A stretch of DNA of 64,000 bases from JBMOPD01 sp049323615 (GTDB lineage: Bacteria; Bacillota; Desulfotomaculia; Desulfotomaculales; Desulfocucumaceae). The first letter of the stretch is position 1; each line of letters starts with the position of its first letter. The stretch lies in contig JBMOPD010000011.1 in assembly GCA_049323615.1 (NCBI GenBank), positions 27,347 through 91,346 of the forward strand, read 5' to 3'. Below, one piece after another: positions 8,041-16,145 of the stretch. Position numbers and translations under genes: made by a program. The notes beneath the pieces are model-generated. The model was not told the DNA's origin. It saw nothing but the letters and a program-made list of their open reading frames with translations, and did no database searches.

Positions 8041-9597
8041 ATGTTTAAACGCCTGCTTTGCCTTCTGGCAATCCCATTACTGTCTGTGGGACTCCTGGCC
8101 GGGTGCGGGGGAAAATCCGATCAGCAGGATAAAAAGACTTTGTCGCTGGTGCTGGACGGGGTGGCCTCGCGCCAACATGAACTGGAGGCGGTGGCCCAGT
8201 ACCTGAAAAAGGTGGGCGTGGACGCCCAGGTGCGGGTCTGGGAGAAAAACGCCCTGCTCAATGAAATAAAGGCCGGCAGCCGCCAGGCGTACGCCCAGGA
8301 CTGGGGCAGCGCCATATTCGACCCCTTTGACCTGGCCGTGCCGAAATTGAAAACAAAGGACCGCGGCAACTACTGTTTCTACAGCAACCCCAGGTTTGAC
8401 GAACTGGTGGAAAAAGGCGCCTTCGGTACCGATGACGGGGAGCGTGAAAAGGCATACAAGGAAGCCCAGCAGATCCTTTACCAGGACGCCCCCTGGATTT
8501 TCGGCTACTACCAGGACATCATCCAGGGGACAACGGCGGCCGTTCAGGGCTACAAGCCCGCCATGGACAACCGCATAAACCTGCATGACGTCTACCGCAG
8601 CGACGGCCGGGACACCCTGGCGGTGGGCCTGAACATAGACCGCATCCCTTCCCTGGACCCGGCAAACCACCGGGAGCGGGAGGCCGAAACCGTCATCCGC
8701 AACATGTTCGACGGGCTGGTGACCAGGACGCCTGACGGGAAAGTGGTTCCCGAAATAGCCGAGTCGTGGAAGCAGCCCGGCCCAAACGTTTATGAATTCA
8801 CCATCCGTCCCGGGATCAAGTTTCACAACGGCGACCCCCTAAGGGTGGAGGACGTGGTGTTTACCTTTGAGCGGGTGCTTTCACCCACCGGCATAAGCGG
8901 CAAGCAGTCACCCAGAACAGGGCTCCTGGGTCCCCTCCAAAAGATTGAAAAGGTGGACGGCCGCACTGTGCGGATGACCCTTGACAAGCCCTCCCCGCAG
9001 TTCCTGCAGCTGCTGGTGCATACCCAGATAGTGCCGGAAAAGTACATTAAAGCCGTGGGCGACCAGGGATTCAGTGAAAAACCGGTGGGCTGCGGTCCCT
9101 TCAAATTCGTGGAGGGTAAACTGGACTCACAGATTGTGCTGGAGCAATTCAGCGGCTACTACGGGGGATCGCCCGACCTGCCGCCGGCCAGGCCGGCCCA
9201 GCTGAAAAAGGTGGTCTTCAGGATGCTGCCGGAGCCCTCCACCAGGGTGGCGGCCCTCAAGGCCGGTGAAATCCAGATCGCCGAGGATATCCCGGTGGAC
9301 GCCATAAAGGACCTGAAAAACGATCCCAATATAAAAATAGTGACCACCCAGGGAACCCGGGTGTACATGATTGAGCTGAACAACCAGATAATAACCGACC
9401 CGAAAGTCCGCCAGGCGTTGAATCACGCCGTGAACTGGGATGAAATACTCTCCGCCATTTACAGCGGCCATGCCCACCGGCTGGCCACGGCCTTCCTCCC
9501 CAGCGGCTTCGGGTACGACGACAGCCTGAAACCTTACGGTTACGATCCCGACAAGGCCAAACAGCTGTTAAAAGAAGCCGGATATAAAACACCGTAG
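8041..9597 (+). CDS. Peptide-type ABC substrate-binding lipoprotein (SBP_bac_5) in circularly permuted order
   Basis: The first 22 residues are a lipoprotein signal (lipobox LAGC, Cys22), so the protein is anchored outside the membrane. Residues ~33-176 match what is normally the C-terminal part of DppA/OppA proteins: the VAQYLKKVGVDAQVRVWE segment, then FYSNPRFDELV, EAQQILYQDAPWIFGY and LHDVY. Residues ~180-518 match the normal N-terminal and middle parts: LAVGLNIDRIPSLDPA, NMFDGLVTRTPDGKVVPEIAESW, KFHNGDPL, then PDKAKQLLKEAGY, where the protein stops. Total length is about that of an ordinary family member, so the two parts appear swapped rather than lost. In this fold both ends lie in the same lobe, which makes permutation structurally possible. 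It is the binding component for the permease and ATPase genes that follow. Confidence 0.85.
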   Translation: MFKRLLCLLAIPLLSVGLLAGCGGKSDQQDKKTLSLVLDGVASRQHELEAVAQYLKKVGVDAQVRVWEKNALLNEIKAGSRQAYAQDWGSAIFDPFDLAVPKLKTKDRGNYCFYSNPRFDELVEKGAFGTDDGEREKAYKEAQQILYQDAPWIFGYYQDIIQGTTAAVQGYKPAMDNRINLHDVYRSDGRDTLAVGLNIDRIPSLDPANHREREAETVIRNMFDGLVTRTPDGKVVPEIAESWKQPGPNVYEFTIRPGIKFHNGDPLRVEDVVFTFERVLSPTGISGKQSPRTGLLGPLQKIEKVDGRTVRMTLDKPSPQFLQLLVHTQIVPEKYIKAVGDQGFSEKPVGCGPFKFVEGKLDSQIVLEQFSGYYGGSPDLPPARPAQLKKVVFRMLPEPSTRVAALKAGEIQIAEDIPVDAIKDLKNDPNIKIVTTQGTRVYMIELNNQIITDPKVRQALNHAVNWDEILSAIYSGHAHRLATAFLPSGFGYDDSLKPYGYDPDKAKQLLKEAGYKTP

Positions 9598-9620
9598 ACA
9601 GCCCCGCCAGCCTGTCCGGC

Positions 9621-9662
9621 CCCGGTAGCCTGCCCGCAGCCTGTTCCGGGCAGGCTACCGGG
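9621..9662 (+). promoter_or_regulatory. Strong intercistronic hairpin between binding-protein and permease genes
   Basis: Perfect 16-bp arms (CCCGGTAGCCTGCCCG at 9621-9636 and its complement at 9647-9662) enclose a 10-base loop, with no T-run after it. Hairpins at this position commonly stabilise the upstream message or partly attenuate, so that the binding protein is made in excess over the membrane subunits. Confidence 0.6.
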
Positions 9663-9687
9663 ACGCCGGCGCAAAGAAGGTGTGCAC

Positions 9688-10698
9688 ATGAAAAGCATCA
9701 AGGTGCTGCAGCGAATTCTGGAAAGCCTCCCGCTTTTTATCCTGACGGTGGTGGCCGTCTTTTTCCTGGTGCGCGTCATGCCGGGGGACCCCGTCGATAT
9801 CATGATGGGCAGCGCGGGAAACGTTTCCCAGGAGCAAATCGAGCAAATGCGCAGCCAGTTGGGCCTGGATCAGCCGGTTGCCCGGCAGTTTTCCAATTTT
9901 GTAAAGGATGCCTTAAAGGGAAACCTCGGCTATTCCATTACCCAGAGCCAAAAGGTCACCGACCTGCTGCTGGAAACCTTCCCCGCCACCATCGAACTGG
10001 CCCTGGGGGCACTGCTTTTCGCCCTGCTGGTGGGCCTGCCGGTGGGCATCTTATCGGCCGTCAAGCAGAATTCCTGGCTGGACCGGGTAAGCATGGGGGC
10101 GTCTTTCCTGGGCATCTCCATGCCGGCCTTCTGGCTGGGCATCCTGGGAATTTTAATATTTTCCGTGTCTCTTCACTGGCTGCCCACCTCGGGCCGCCTT
10201 GACCCGATGCTGGAACTGCAAAAGGTAACCGGCCTTTTTCTTATCGACAGCATTATTACGGGAAACTGGGCGGCGTTTAAAAGCGCCCTGAGCCACCTGG
10301 TCCTGCCAGCCGTGACCCTGGGGGCGGAACTGCTGGCCATTGTGGCCAGGATCAGCCGCTCCAGCATGGTGGAAGCGCTGCGCTACGATTATGTCCAGCT
10401 GGCCCGTGCAAAGGGGCTCAAGGAGAGCCGGGTGATCATCAAGCATGCCCTGCCCAACGCGCTTATTCCCACGGTTACCGTGGTGGGCCTGCAGATGGGG
10501 GTTTTGCTGGGCGGCAACATGATCGTGGAAACGGTGTTCGGCTGGCCCGGCTTGGGGCGGCTGGTGGTCCAGTCCATTTTCGCCAGGGACTACATGGTCA
10601 TTCAGGGCGCGGTGATACTTTACGGAATAACCTTTATCCTGGCCAACCTGCTGGTGGATATAGTCTATACATACCTGAACCCGAAGATTTCCCTGTAG
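9688..10698 (+). CDS. Peptide/nickel-type ABC transporter permease, DppB family
   Basis: A 336-residue inner-membrane permease. The N-terminal segment ending FFLVRVMPGDPVDIMMG is the signature of the DppB/OppB type. The cytoplasmic coupling loop EALRYDYVQLARAKGLKES matches the EAA motif that contacts the ATPase. About six membrane segments are visible. I chose ATG 9688 over GTG 9682 because AAAGAAGG lies seven bases before it. It is separated from the binding-protein gene by a strong hairpin and precedes the second permease gene by 85 bp. Confidence 0.92.
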   Translation: MKSIKVLQRILESLPLFILTVVAVFFLVRVMPGDPVDIMMGSAGNVSQEQIEQMRSQLGLDQPVARQFSNFVKDALKGNLGYSITQSQKVTDLLLETFPATIELALGALLFALLVGLPVGILSAVKQNSWLDRVSMGASFLGISMPAFWLGILGILIFSVSLHWLPTSGRLDPMLELQKVTGLFLIDSIITGNWAAFKSALSHLVLPAVTLGAELLAIVARISRSSMVEALRYDYVQLARAKGLKESRVIIKHALPNALIPTVTVVGLQMGVLLGGNMIVETVFGWPGLGRLVVQSIFARDYMVIQGAVILYGITFILANLLVDIVYTYLNPKISL

Positions 10699-10783
10699 TG
10701 ATTCATCATTTGCCATGTGTTCCCTGTATCCTGTGGTTTTAAAATGATTCGGCATGGAGGTCTGGAATGGAGGTTATGGTGTC

Positions 10784-11704
10784 GTGAAAGAAATGTCCGG
10801 GTCCTCAGCACCGCCTTTAACCCCGGCTGCCCGGCCGGCCCGCGGGTCGCCCTGGAAAAAAGCCTTCAGCGACCTGGCGGCCCACCCCTCCGGCCTGATT
10901 GGGGCCGTTATTATACTGTTCTTCCTGCTCATGGCGGTGGCTGCTCCGGCCATGGCGCCCTATGATCCCACGGAAATGGACCTGCGGGCGCGCCTCACGC
11001 CGCCGGCCTGGGCCGACGGGGGATCCGCCAAACACCTTTTGGGCACGGACCAGCTGGGGCAGGACCTTCTATCAAGGATTATTTACGGCTCCCGGGTGTC
11101 CATCAGCGTGGGCCTGCTGTCGGTGTTCATTTCACTGGCCGTGGGGAGCGCCCTGGGCAGCATCGCCGGGTACTACCGCGGCTGGTTCGACCGGGTTGTA
11201 TCGCGGGTGGCCGACCTTTTAATGGCTATTCCCTACCTTCTCTTCACCATTTTTGCCATGGCCATCCTGGGGCCGGGGGTGGGCAACCTGATTATCGCCC
11301 TGAGCGTCAAGGCCTGGATTGAGTTTTACCGCCTCTTGCGGGGAGAACTGATTTCCGAGAAAACCAAGGAGTACGTGGACGCGGCCCGGATGCTCGGGCG
11401 GCCCGGACCGGTGATCATTGTCTCGGAGATCCTTCCCAACGTGGTGCACTCCCTGGTGGTCCTGGGGACGCTGCGCTTGGGCTACATGATCATCATGGAG
11501 GCCTCCCTCAGCTTCCTGGGCCTGGGTGTGCCCCCGGAGATACCGGCCTGGGGTTCGATGATCGCCGCCGGCCGGGACACCCTGATCAATGCCTGGTGGA
11601 TTTCCACCCTGCCCGGCCTGGCCATACTGACCCTGGTCCTGGGTATCAACCTGCTCGGGGAAACGCTGCGGGACATCACCGACCCGCGCCTGCAGGGCAG
11701 GTAG
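10784..11704 (+). CDS. Peptide/nickel-type ABC transporter permease, DppC family
   Basis: A 306-residue permease partner of the preceding DppB-type protein. It shows the DppC-type N-terminal hydrophobic segment (LIGAVIILFFLLMAVAAPAMAPYDPTE split across the first helix), HLLGTDQLGQDLLSR, and the EAA coupling loop KEYVDAARMLGRPG. SLSFLGLGVPPEIPAWG near the C-terminus is characteristic. The start is taken as GTG 10784, ten bases after GGAGG; an upstream in-frame ATG at 10754 lacks a ribosome site. The two permeases form the channel of the transporter. The ATPase genes follow immediately. Confidence 0.92.
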   Translation: MKEMSGSSAPPLTPAARPARGSPWKKAFSDLAAHPSGLIGAVIILFFLLMAVAAPAMAPYDPTEMDLRARLTPPAWADGGSAKHLLGTDQLGQDLLSRIIYGSRVSISVGLLSVFISLAVGSALGSIAGYYRGWFDRVVSRVADLLMAIPYLLFTIFAMAILGPGVGNLIIALSVKAWIEFYRLLRGELISEKTKEYVDAARMLGRPGPVIIVSEILPNVVHSLVVLGTLRLGYMIIMEASLSFLGLGVPPEIPAWGSMIAAGRDTLINAWWISTLPGLAILTLVLGINLLGETLRDITDPRLQGR

Positions 11705-11726
11705 TACGCTAAAAGGTGGTCTTTCA

Positions 11727-12716
11727 ATGCTGGAGATTAATGGGCTGTCTGTAAGGTTTAAAACCAGACACGGGATTGTCGGGGCTGTAAACGGCGTCTC
11801 CCTGACACTGGAAAAAGGGCGGATTTTGGGCATCGTGGGGGAATCCGGGTCCGGGAAAAGCACTGTCCTGAATGCCATACTCCGCCTGCTGCCGGAAAAA
11901 GGGGTTTTTCTGGAGGGCGAAATACTGTACGGGGGAGTAAACCTGTTTAATGTTTCGCCGGCCAAAATGCGGGATGTGCGCGGCAGGGAGGTTTCCATGA
12001 TATTCCAGGATCCCATGACCACTTTAAACCCGGTTTACACCGTGGGCAGCCAGATAACCGAATCCCTGCGCGTGCACGGCTTCTGCCGCGGCCGGGAAAA
12101 GGAAAGGGCCCTGGAGCTGATGCGGGAGGTGGGCATACCGTCCCCCGAAAGCCGTTACCGGGAGTACCCGCACCAGTTCAGCGGCGGCATGCAGCAGAGG
12201 GCGCTGATCGCCATAGCCCTGGCCTGCGAGCCCAAACTGCTGCTGGCCGACGAACCCACTACGGCCCTGGACGTAACCATTCAGGCCCAGATCATAGATC
12301 TCCTCCGTAAAATCAACCGGACCCACCATACCTCCATCATCCTGGTCACCCATAACCTGCCGCTGGCAGCCGAATTGTGCGATGAAATCGCCGTCATGTA
12401 CGCCGGCCGGATAGTTGAAAAAGGCCCGGCGGAAGTGATCCTGCAGGGCCCCAGGCACCCATACACCATGGGGCTGCTGAACGCCGTTCCCCTGCCCGGA
12501 AAAAATCACGGCGCCCGCCTGGCAACAATTCCCGGCACGGTGCCGGACCTGTCCGATCCGCCGCCCGGGTGTGTATTTCACCCCCGCTGCCCGCAGGCCG
12601 GCGGGGAATGCGCCCGTATTGCACCGGGGCCCGCAGGGGCGGGGAGCCGGCATATCCTGTGGTGCCTGAAGGCAGAAAAAGAAGGGGAGGGGCGGCATGA
12701 GCCTGCTGGAAGTTAA
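11727..12716 (+). CDS. Oligopeptide-type ABC transporter ATP-binding protein, DppD family
   Basis: A 329-residue ATPase. Walker A is GESGSGKST (38-46), the ABC signature is FSGGMQQR, and Walker B is LLLADEPTTALD. The C-terminus holds the oligopeptide/dipeptide ATPase extension with PPGCVFHPRCP, whose cysteines belong to an Fe-S site in some relatives. It works with the DppF-type protein encoded next, whose ATG lies 20 bp inside this gene, so translation is coupled. This pair drives uptake by the permeases above. Confidence 0.93.
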   Translation: MLEINGLSVRFKTRHGIVGAVNGVSLTLEKGRILGIVGESGSGKSTVLNAILRLLPEKGVFLEGEILYGGVNLFNVSPAKMRDVRGREVSMIFQDPMTTLNPVYTVGSQITESLRVHGFCRGREKERALELMREVGIPSPESRYREYPHQFSGGMQQRALIAIALACEPKLLLADEPTTALDVTIQAQIIDLLRKINRTHHTSIILVTHNLPLAAELCDEIAVMYAGRIVEKGPAEVILQGPRHPYTMGLLNAVPLPGKNHGARLATIPGTVPDLSDPPPGCVFHPRCPQAGGECARIAPGPAGAGSRHILWCLKAEKEGEGRHEPAGS

Positions 12717-13671
12717 CGGGCTAAAAAAATATTTCCCCGTCCGGACCGGCCTGTTGGGACGCCTTGCCGGGAGGCGGCCGGCCTGGCTGAAAGCGGTGGA
12801 CGGCGTGGACATGTCCATCCGGGAGGGAGAAACCCTCGGGCTGGTGGGAGAAAGCGGGTCGGGGAAAAGCACCCTGGGGAGGACCATCGTGGGCCTGTAT
12901 GAGGCCACGGCCGGGGAGGTATTTTTTGCCGGAAGGCACGTTGAGCGGCAGACTGCCCGGGAACGGAAACAGTACCGGCAGGAAGCGCAGATGATCTTCC
13001 AAAACCCCTATTCGTCGCTGAATCCCCGTAAAACCGTTAGGCAGATACTGGATGTGCCGCTGCGCATCCGGCAGGTTCCGGCCAATGATCGCCTGGAACA
13101 AATGGAGGAACTGCTGGCCTTGGTGGGGCTGAACAGGTGGCACCTGCACCAATACCCGCACCAGTTCAGCGGCGGGCAGCGCCAGCGCATAGGCATAGCC
13201 CGGGCCCTGGCCATGAGCCCGAAATTTATCGTCGCCGATGAGCCGGTTTCGGCCCTGGACGTGTCCATTCAGGCCCAGATCATTAACCTGCTGAAAGACC
13301 TGCAGGCGCAGTTTCACCTGACTTACCTGTTTATAGCCCACGATATCAACGTGGTGCACCATGTCAGCAACCGCATTGCCGTGATGTACCTGGGCAGGGT
13401 GGTGGAAATGGCCGGCCGGGACGATCTGCTCTTTCACTCCCGGCACCCGTACACAAAAGCGCTTATTTCAGCCATCCCCGAGATCAGCAAGAGCCAGCGG
13501 CGGGAAAGGATTCTTCTGGAGGGGGCCATACCCAGCCCGCTCAGCCCGCCTCCGGGGTGCTGCTTTCAGACCCGCTGCCCGCAGAAAAAAGGGCCGGTAT
13601 GCGGGGAAATTGTGCCCCGGCTGAAGGACATCGGCGGCAATCACCTGGTGGCCTGCCATCACTTTACATAG
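12697..13671 (+). CDS. Oligopeptide-type ABC transporter ATP-binding protein, DppF family
   Basis: A 324-residue ATPase. Walker A is GESGSGKST (51-59), the signature is FSGGQRQRIGIARAL, and Walker B is FIVADEPVSALD. The LKAVDGVDMSIREGETLGLVG start and the PPGCCFQTRCP tail are typical of the DppF/OppF group, which often has a longer N-terminal lead than DppD. Its start overlaps the DppD gene by 20 bp. It is the fifth gene of a complete binding protein-permease-permease-ATPase-ATPase set. The substrate (peptide, nickel chelate, opine or sugar) cannot be fixed from sequence. Confidence 0.93.
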   Translation: MSLLEVNGLKKYFPVRTGLLGRLAGRRPAWLKAVDGVDMSIREGETLGLVGESGSGKSTLGRTIVGLYEATAGEVFFAGRHVERQTARERKQYRQEAQMIFQNPYSSLNPRKTVRQILDVPLRIRQVPANDRLEQMEELLALVGLNRWHLHQYPHQFSGGQRQRIGIARALAMSPKFIVADEPVSALDVSIQAQIINLLKDLQAQFHLTYLFIAHDINVVHHVSNRIAVMYLGRVVEMAGRDDLLFHSRHPYTKALISAIPEISKSQRRERILLEGAIPSPLSPPPGCCFQTRCPQKKGPVCGEIVPRLKDIGGNHLVACHHFT

Positions 13672-13688
13672 AGCGGGAGGATGATACA

Positions 13689-14441
13689 TTGCTGCCTTTA
13701 ATCGGGATCTCCCTTGCTTTTGAAACCAACCCGGAGGACTCCCCAATACCGGGATCGGACATTTACTACACCAACCGGGAATATGCCCGGGCCGTCGAAC
13801 TGGCCGGGGCCGTTCCCGTAATGCTGCCCGCCGTAACGGACCGGCAAATTTTTCACGGCCTCCTGGAAAGTATCGACGGGCTGGTTGTTACCGGAGGGGC
13901 CAGGCCGCTGCCTCAACATATGCTGTCAGGCCCTTCCCTGCCCGGCTTGAGGGAGCAAAACCCGGCCCGCTACGACTGTGACTGCCTGCTGATCAAGGAA
14001 GCGCTGGGCCGGGGCATGCCCGTCCTGGGAATCTGCCGCGGCCACCAGATGCTGAACGAAGTGACCGGGGGAAGCTTAATCCCGCGCATCCCCGATCCCC
14101 ACCCCCACCGCCAGGCGTACGCGCCCAATATGCCGGCCCATGAGGTGGAGATAAAACCCGGCACAACCGTCCACCGCATTACCGGCCGGCCGATCCTGGC
14201 CGTCAACAGCCTGCACCTCCAGGCGGTGGAAAAAACAGGCCCGGGCATGGATATCTCCGCCAGGTCAAGGGACGGCATTGCTGAGGCCATTGAAAGCAAA
14301 AGCCACCCCTTCGCCCTGGGGGTACAGTTCCACCCGGAAAAAATGGTAGCAGACCCCGTTTTTTTAAACTTTTTCAAAGCCCTGGCCGAACACGCCGGGG
14401 TATACCGCAAAAAAACAGCCGGACACCGGAGCGGTCAGTAA
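13689..14441 (+). CDS. Peptidase C26 / gamma-glutamyl-GABA hydrolase-like (PuuD type)
   Basis: A 250-residue class-I glutamine-amidotransferase-like hydrolase. The nucleophile Cys116 lies in PVLGICRGHQMLNE, and the His-Glu pair is in GVQFHPEKM near residue 220. FVTGGA-like residues (GLVVTGGARPLP) form the oxyanion part. PuuD removes glutamate from gamma-glutamyl-GABA in putrescine breakdown; other members act on gamma-glutamyl compounds. The start is TTG 13689, seven bases after GGGAGGA, 17 bp after the DppF stop, so it belongs to the transporter operon. This suggests that a gamma-glutamyl or amide-linked substrate is imported and cleaved (inference). Confidence 0.88.
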   Translation: MLPLIGISLAFETNPEDSPIPGSDIYYTNREYARAVELAGAVPVMLPAVTDRQIFHGLLESIDGLVVTGGARPLPQHMLSGPSLPGLREQNPARYDCDCLLIKEALGRGMPVLGICRGHQMLNEVTGGSLIPRIPDPHPHRQAYAPNMPAHEVEIKPGTTVHRITGRPILAVNSLHLQAVEKTGPGMDISARSRDGIAEAIESKSHPFALGVQFHPEKMVADPVFLNFFKALAEHAGVYRKKTAGHRSGQ

Positions 14442-14638
14442 GCCAGATTTAAGAATTCAGGGCTCCATGCCGCAAATAAATTTAATTTAGCCGCCACCCT
14501 CAATTTCCACCTGCAGCGCCATTTTTAACGCCAGGCCGATAATCAGCAGCGGACAAGGCGCCCACTCCCCTTAAAACGACCAAAACCTCTGTTTAGGATA
14601 TATCTTTTACAGAAGAAATATCTTTACGACGCCGAAAA

Positions 14639-14661
14639 GAAAATATAGTCAATATATTTTC
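14639..14661. promoter_or_regulatory. AT-rich palindrome upstream of the trkH fragment
   Basis: Perfect 9-bp arms GAAAATATA / TATATTTTC surround five bases, 25 bp before the TTG start of the broken potassium-transporter gene. It may be an old operator. Otherwise the stretch 14442-14638 shows nothing recognisable. Confidence 0.35.
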
Positions 14662-14686
14662 TATCATTTGACCAGGAGTGTGAAAA

Positions 14687-14908
14687 TTGGCAGAAAAGAT
14701 GTCCGCTCTTTCCCGCAACCCCAGGTCCCCGGCATCCCTTACACCGGTTCAGATTATAGTCCTGGGATACTTTATATTTACCCTTACGGGAACTGCCCTG
14801 CTCAGCCTTCCCTTTTCCAGTCAGCCCGGGGTTGAACTCAGCTTTATCGGCACCCTATATCATACCACTCCGTATTTTTTCAGGCCTTCCATTATTCCCC
14901 ACGCATAA
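14687..14908 (+). pseudogene. Truncated TrkH/KtrB-type potassium transporter, N-terminal fragment
   Basis: The 73 codons begin with TTG behind AGGAG. They encode a start typical of TrkH/KtrB channel subunits: LTPVQIIVLGYFIFTLTGTALLSLPFSS followed by FIGTLYHTT, where intact proteins continue into the first selectivity-filter loop. A stop follows at 14906-14908 after an unrelated tail (PYFFRPSIIPHA). Another frame shows a hydrophobic run (LLLILLFLILLH), consistent with a frameshift and then truncation. The convergent CaiB gene ends 54 bp later. Intact family members are about 450 residues, so this is a remnant. Confidence 0.75.
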
Positions 14909-14962
14909 CCTGCTTTTGATATTACTGTTCCTTATTTTACTACATTAAAGTGTTTATGATTA

Positions 14963-16144
14963 TTAGTCGTAAGTCGCAACCACTCCGCTTTTCTTTAGCT
15001 CCTTTATCTTTTCCCGGGAATAGCCCAGTTCTTCCGCCAGGATCTGCCCGGTATGCTCGCCCAGAAAGGGCGGGGCGCGCCTGATCTGCGCCGGTGTCCG
15101 GGACAGTTTGCCGGCAAAGGGAACCTGGACAATTTCCCTGTCCAGGTAGGGGAGCCTGACGCTGCCGACCATGCCCCTGACCCTGAAATGGGGGTCCAGG
15201 ATGGCTTCCCGCAGGCTGTTCACCGGCGTGGCCGGCACATTGTTCGGCCTGAGCAGTTCCAGCCATTCCCTTTGGGTTTTCTTAACAAAGGTCCCGGACA
15301 GAACCCGGTGCAGTTCCAGGCTGTTTTCGTACCTCAGGTGATCACTCTTGAATCTCTCGTCTTCCAGCAGGTCCGGCCTGCCGATTCCCCGGCACAGGTT
15401 GGCCCAGAAAGCCTCTTCCAGCACTCCGATGGCGATTTGCCTCCCGTCGGCAGTATCAAAGACGTCATTGGTGGCCCTGACATGGCTGAACTCTTCATGG
15501 ACAGTCCCATCCACACCGGAGATAATATCCCCGAAGCGGGTGCTGGCCCAGGAGAAAACGCAGTCCGCGATGGCAATGTCTATGTACTGTCCCCCGCCGG
15601 TTTCCTTCCTGTGGTACAGCGCCGCCAGGATGGACACGGCGGCGTACATGGCCGACGCCAGGTCCCCCACCGGCAGCCCGCTCCTGGCCGGAGGGCCGCC
15701 CACCCGGGCCGGGATGCTCATGGCCCCGGCCAGGGATAAATAGTTGACATCGTGCCCGGGCTCCGGTTGATAGGGCCCGTACTGCCCGTAGCCGGATATG
15801 GAGCAGTACACTATAGCCGGGTTGCGCCTGCTTACGGCCCGGTAATCAATCCCCACCCTTCCGGCCACCCCCGGGCGGAATCCCTCCACCAGCACGTCGC
15901 ACTTCTCGGCCAGCCTTCCCGCTATCTCTTTTCCCGCTTCTGTTTTGAGATCGACGGCTATGCTGCGCTTGTTCCTGTTCACCGAGTAGTAGGCTCCCGG
16001 CAGAATTTCCCGGGCATAGTCACCCCGGCCCCTTTCCTCCACCTTAATGATATCGGCCCCCAGGTCGCCCAGCAGCATGGTGCAGAAGGGTCCGGGCAAC
16101 AGGCGGGTAAAATCCAGCACCTTTATGTTATCAAGAGCGCCCAT
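14963..16144 (-). CDS. CaiB/BaiF family (class III) CoA-transferase
   Basis: A 393-residue class III CoA-transferase. It starts LDNIKVLDFTRLLPGPFCTMLLGDLGADIIKVE, the family's N-terminal motif. The conserved aspartate that carries the acyl-anhydride intermediate is in LPVGDLASAMYAA (about residue 168). These enzymes move CoA between organic acids (carnitine, formyl-CoA/oxalate, arylsuccinates, bile acids), and some act as acyl-CoA racemases. It is the last gene of the minus-strand run beginning with the AOR and sits one base after the acyl-CoA dehydrogenase gene. With the class I transferase upstream, the operon holds two distinct CoA-transferases. The substrate is unknown. Confidence 0.92.
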   Translation of the reverse strand: MGALDNIKVLDFTRLLPGPFCTMLLGDLGADIIKVEERGRGDYAREILPGAYYSVNRNKRSIAVDLKTEAGKEIAGRLAEKCDVLVEGFRPGVAGRVGIDYRAVSRRNPAIVYCSISGYGQYGPYQPEPGHDVNYLSLAGAMSIPARVGGPPARSGLPVGDLASAMYAAVSILAALYHRKETGGGQYIDIAIADCVFSWASTRFGDIISGVDGTVHEEFSHVRATNDVFDTADGRQIAIGVLEEAFWANLCRGIGRPDLLEDERFKSDHLRYENSLELHRVLSGTFVKKTQREWLELLRPNNVPATPVNSLREAILDPHFRVRGMVGSVRLPYLDREIVQVPFAGKLSRTPAQIRRAPPFLGEHTGQILAEELGYSREKIKELKKSGVVATYD

Positions 16145-16145
16145 C

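Noticed and set aside
14442..14638. Possible c-di-AMP riboswitch before the trkH fragment
   Set aside because: I looked for the conserved ydaO/yuaA-type blocks and did not find them.
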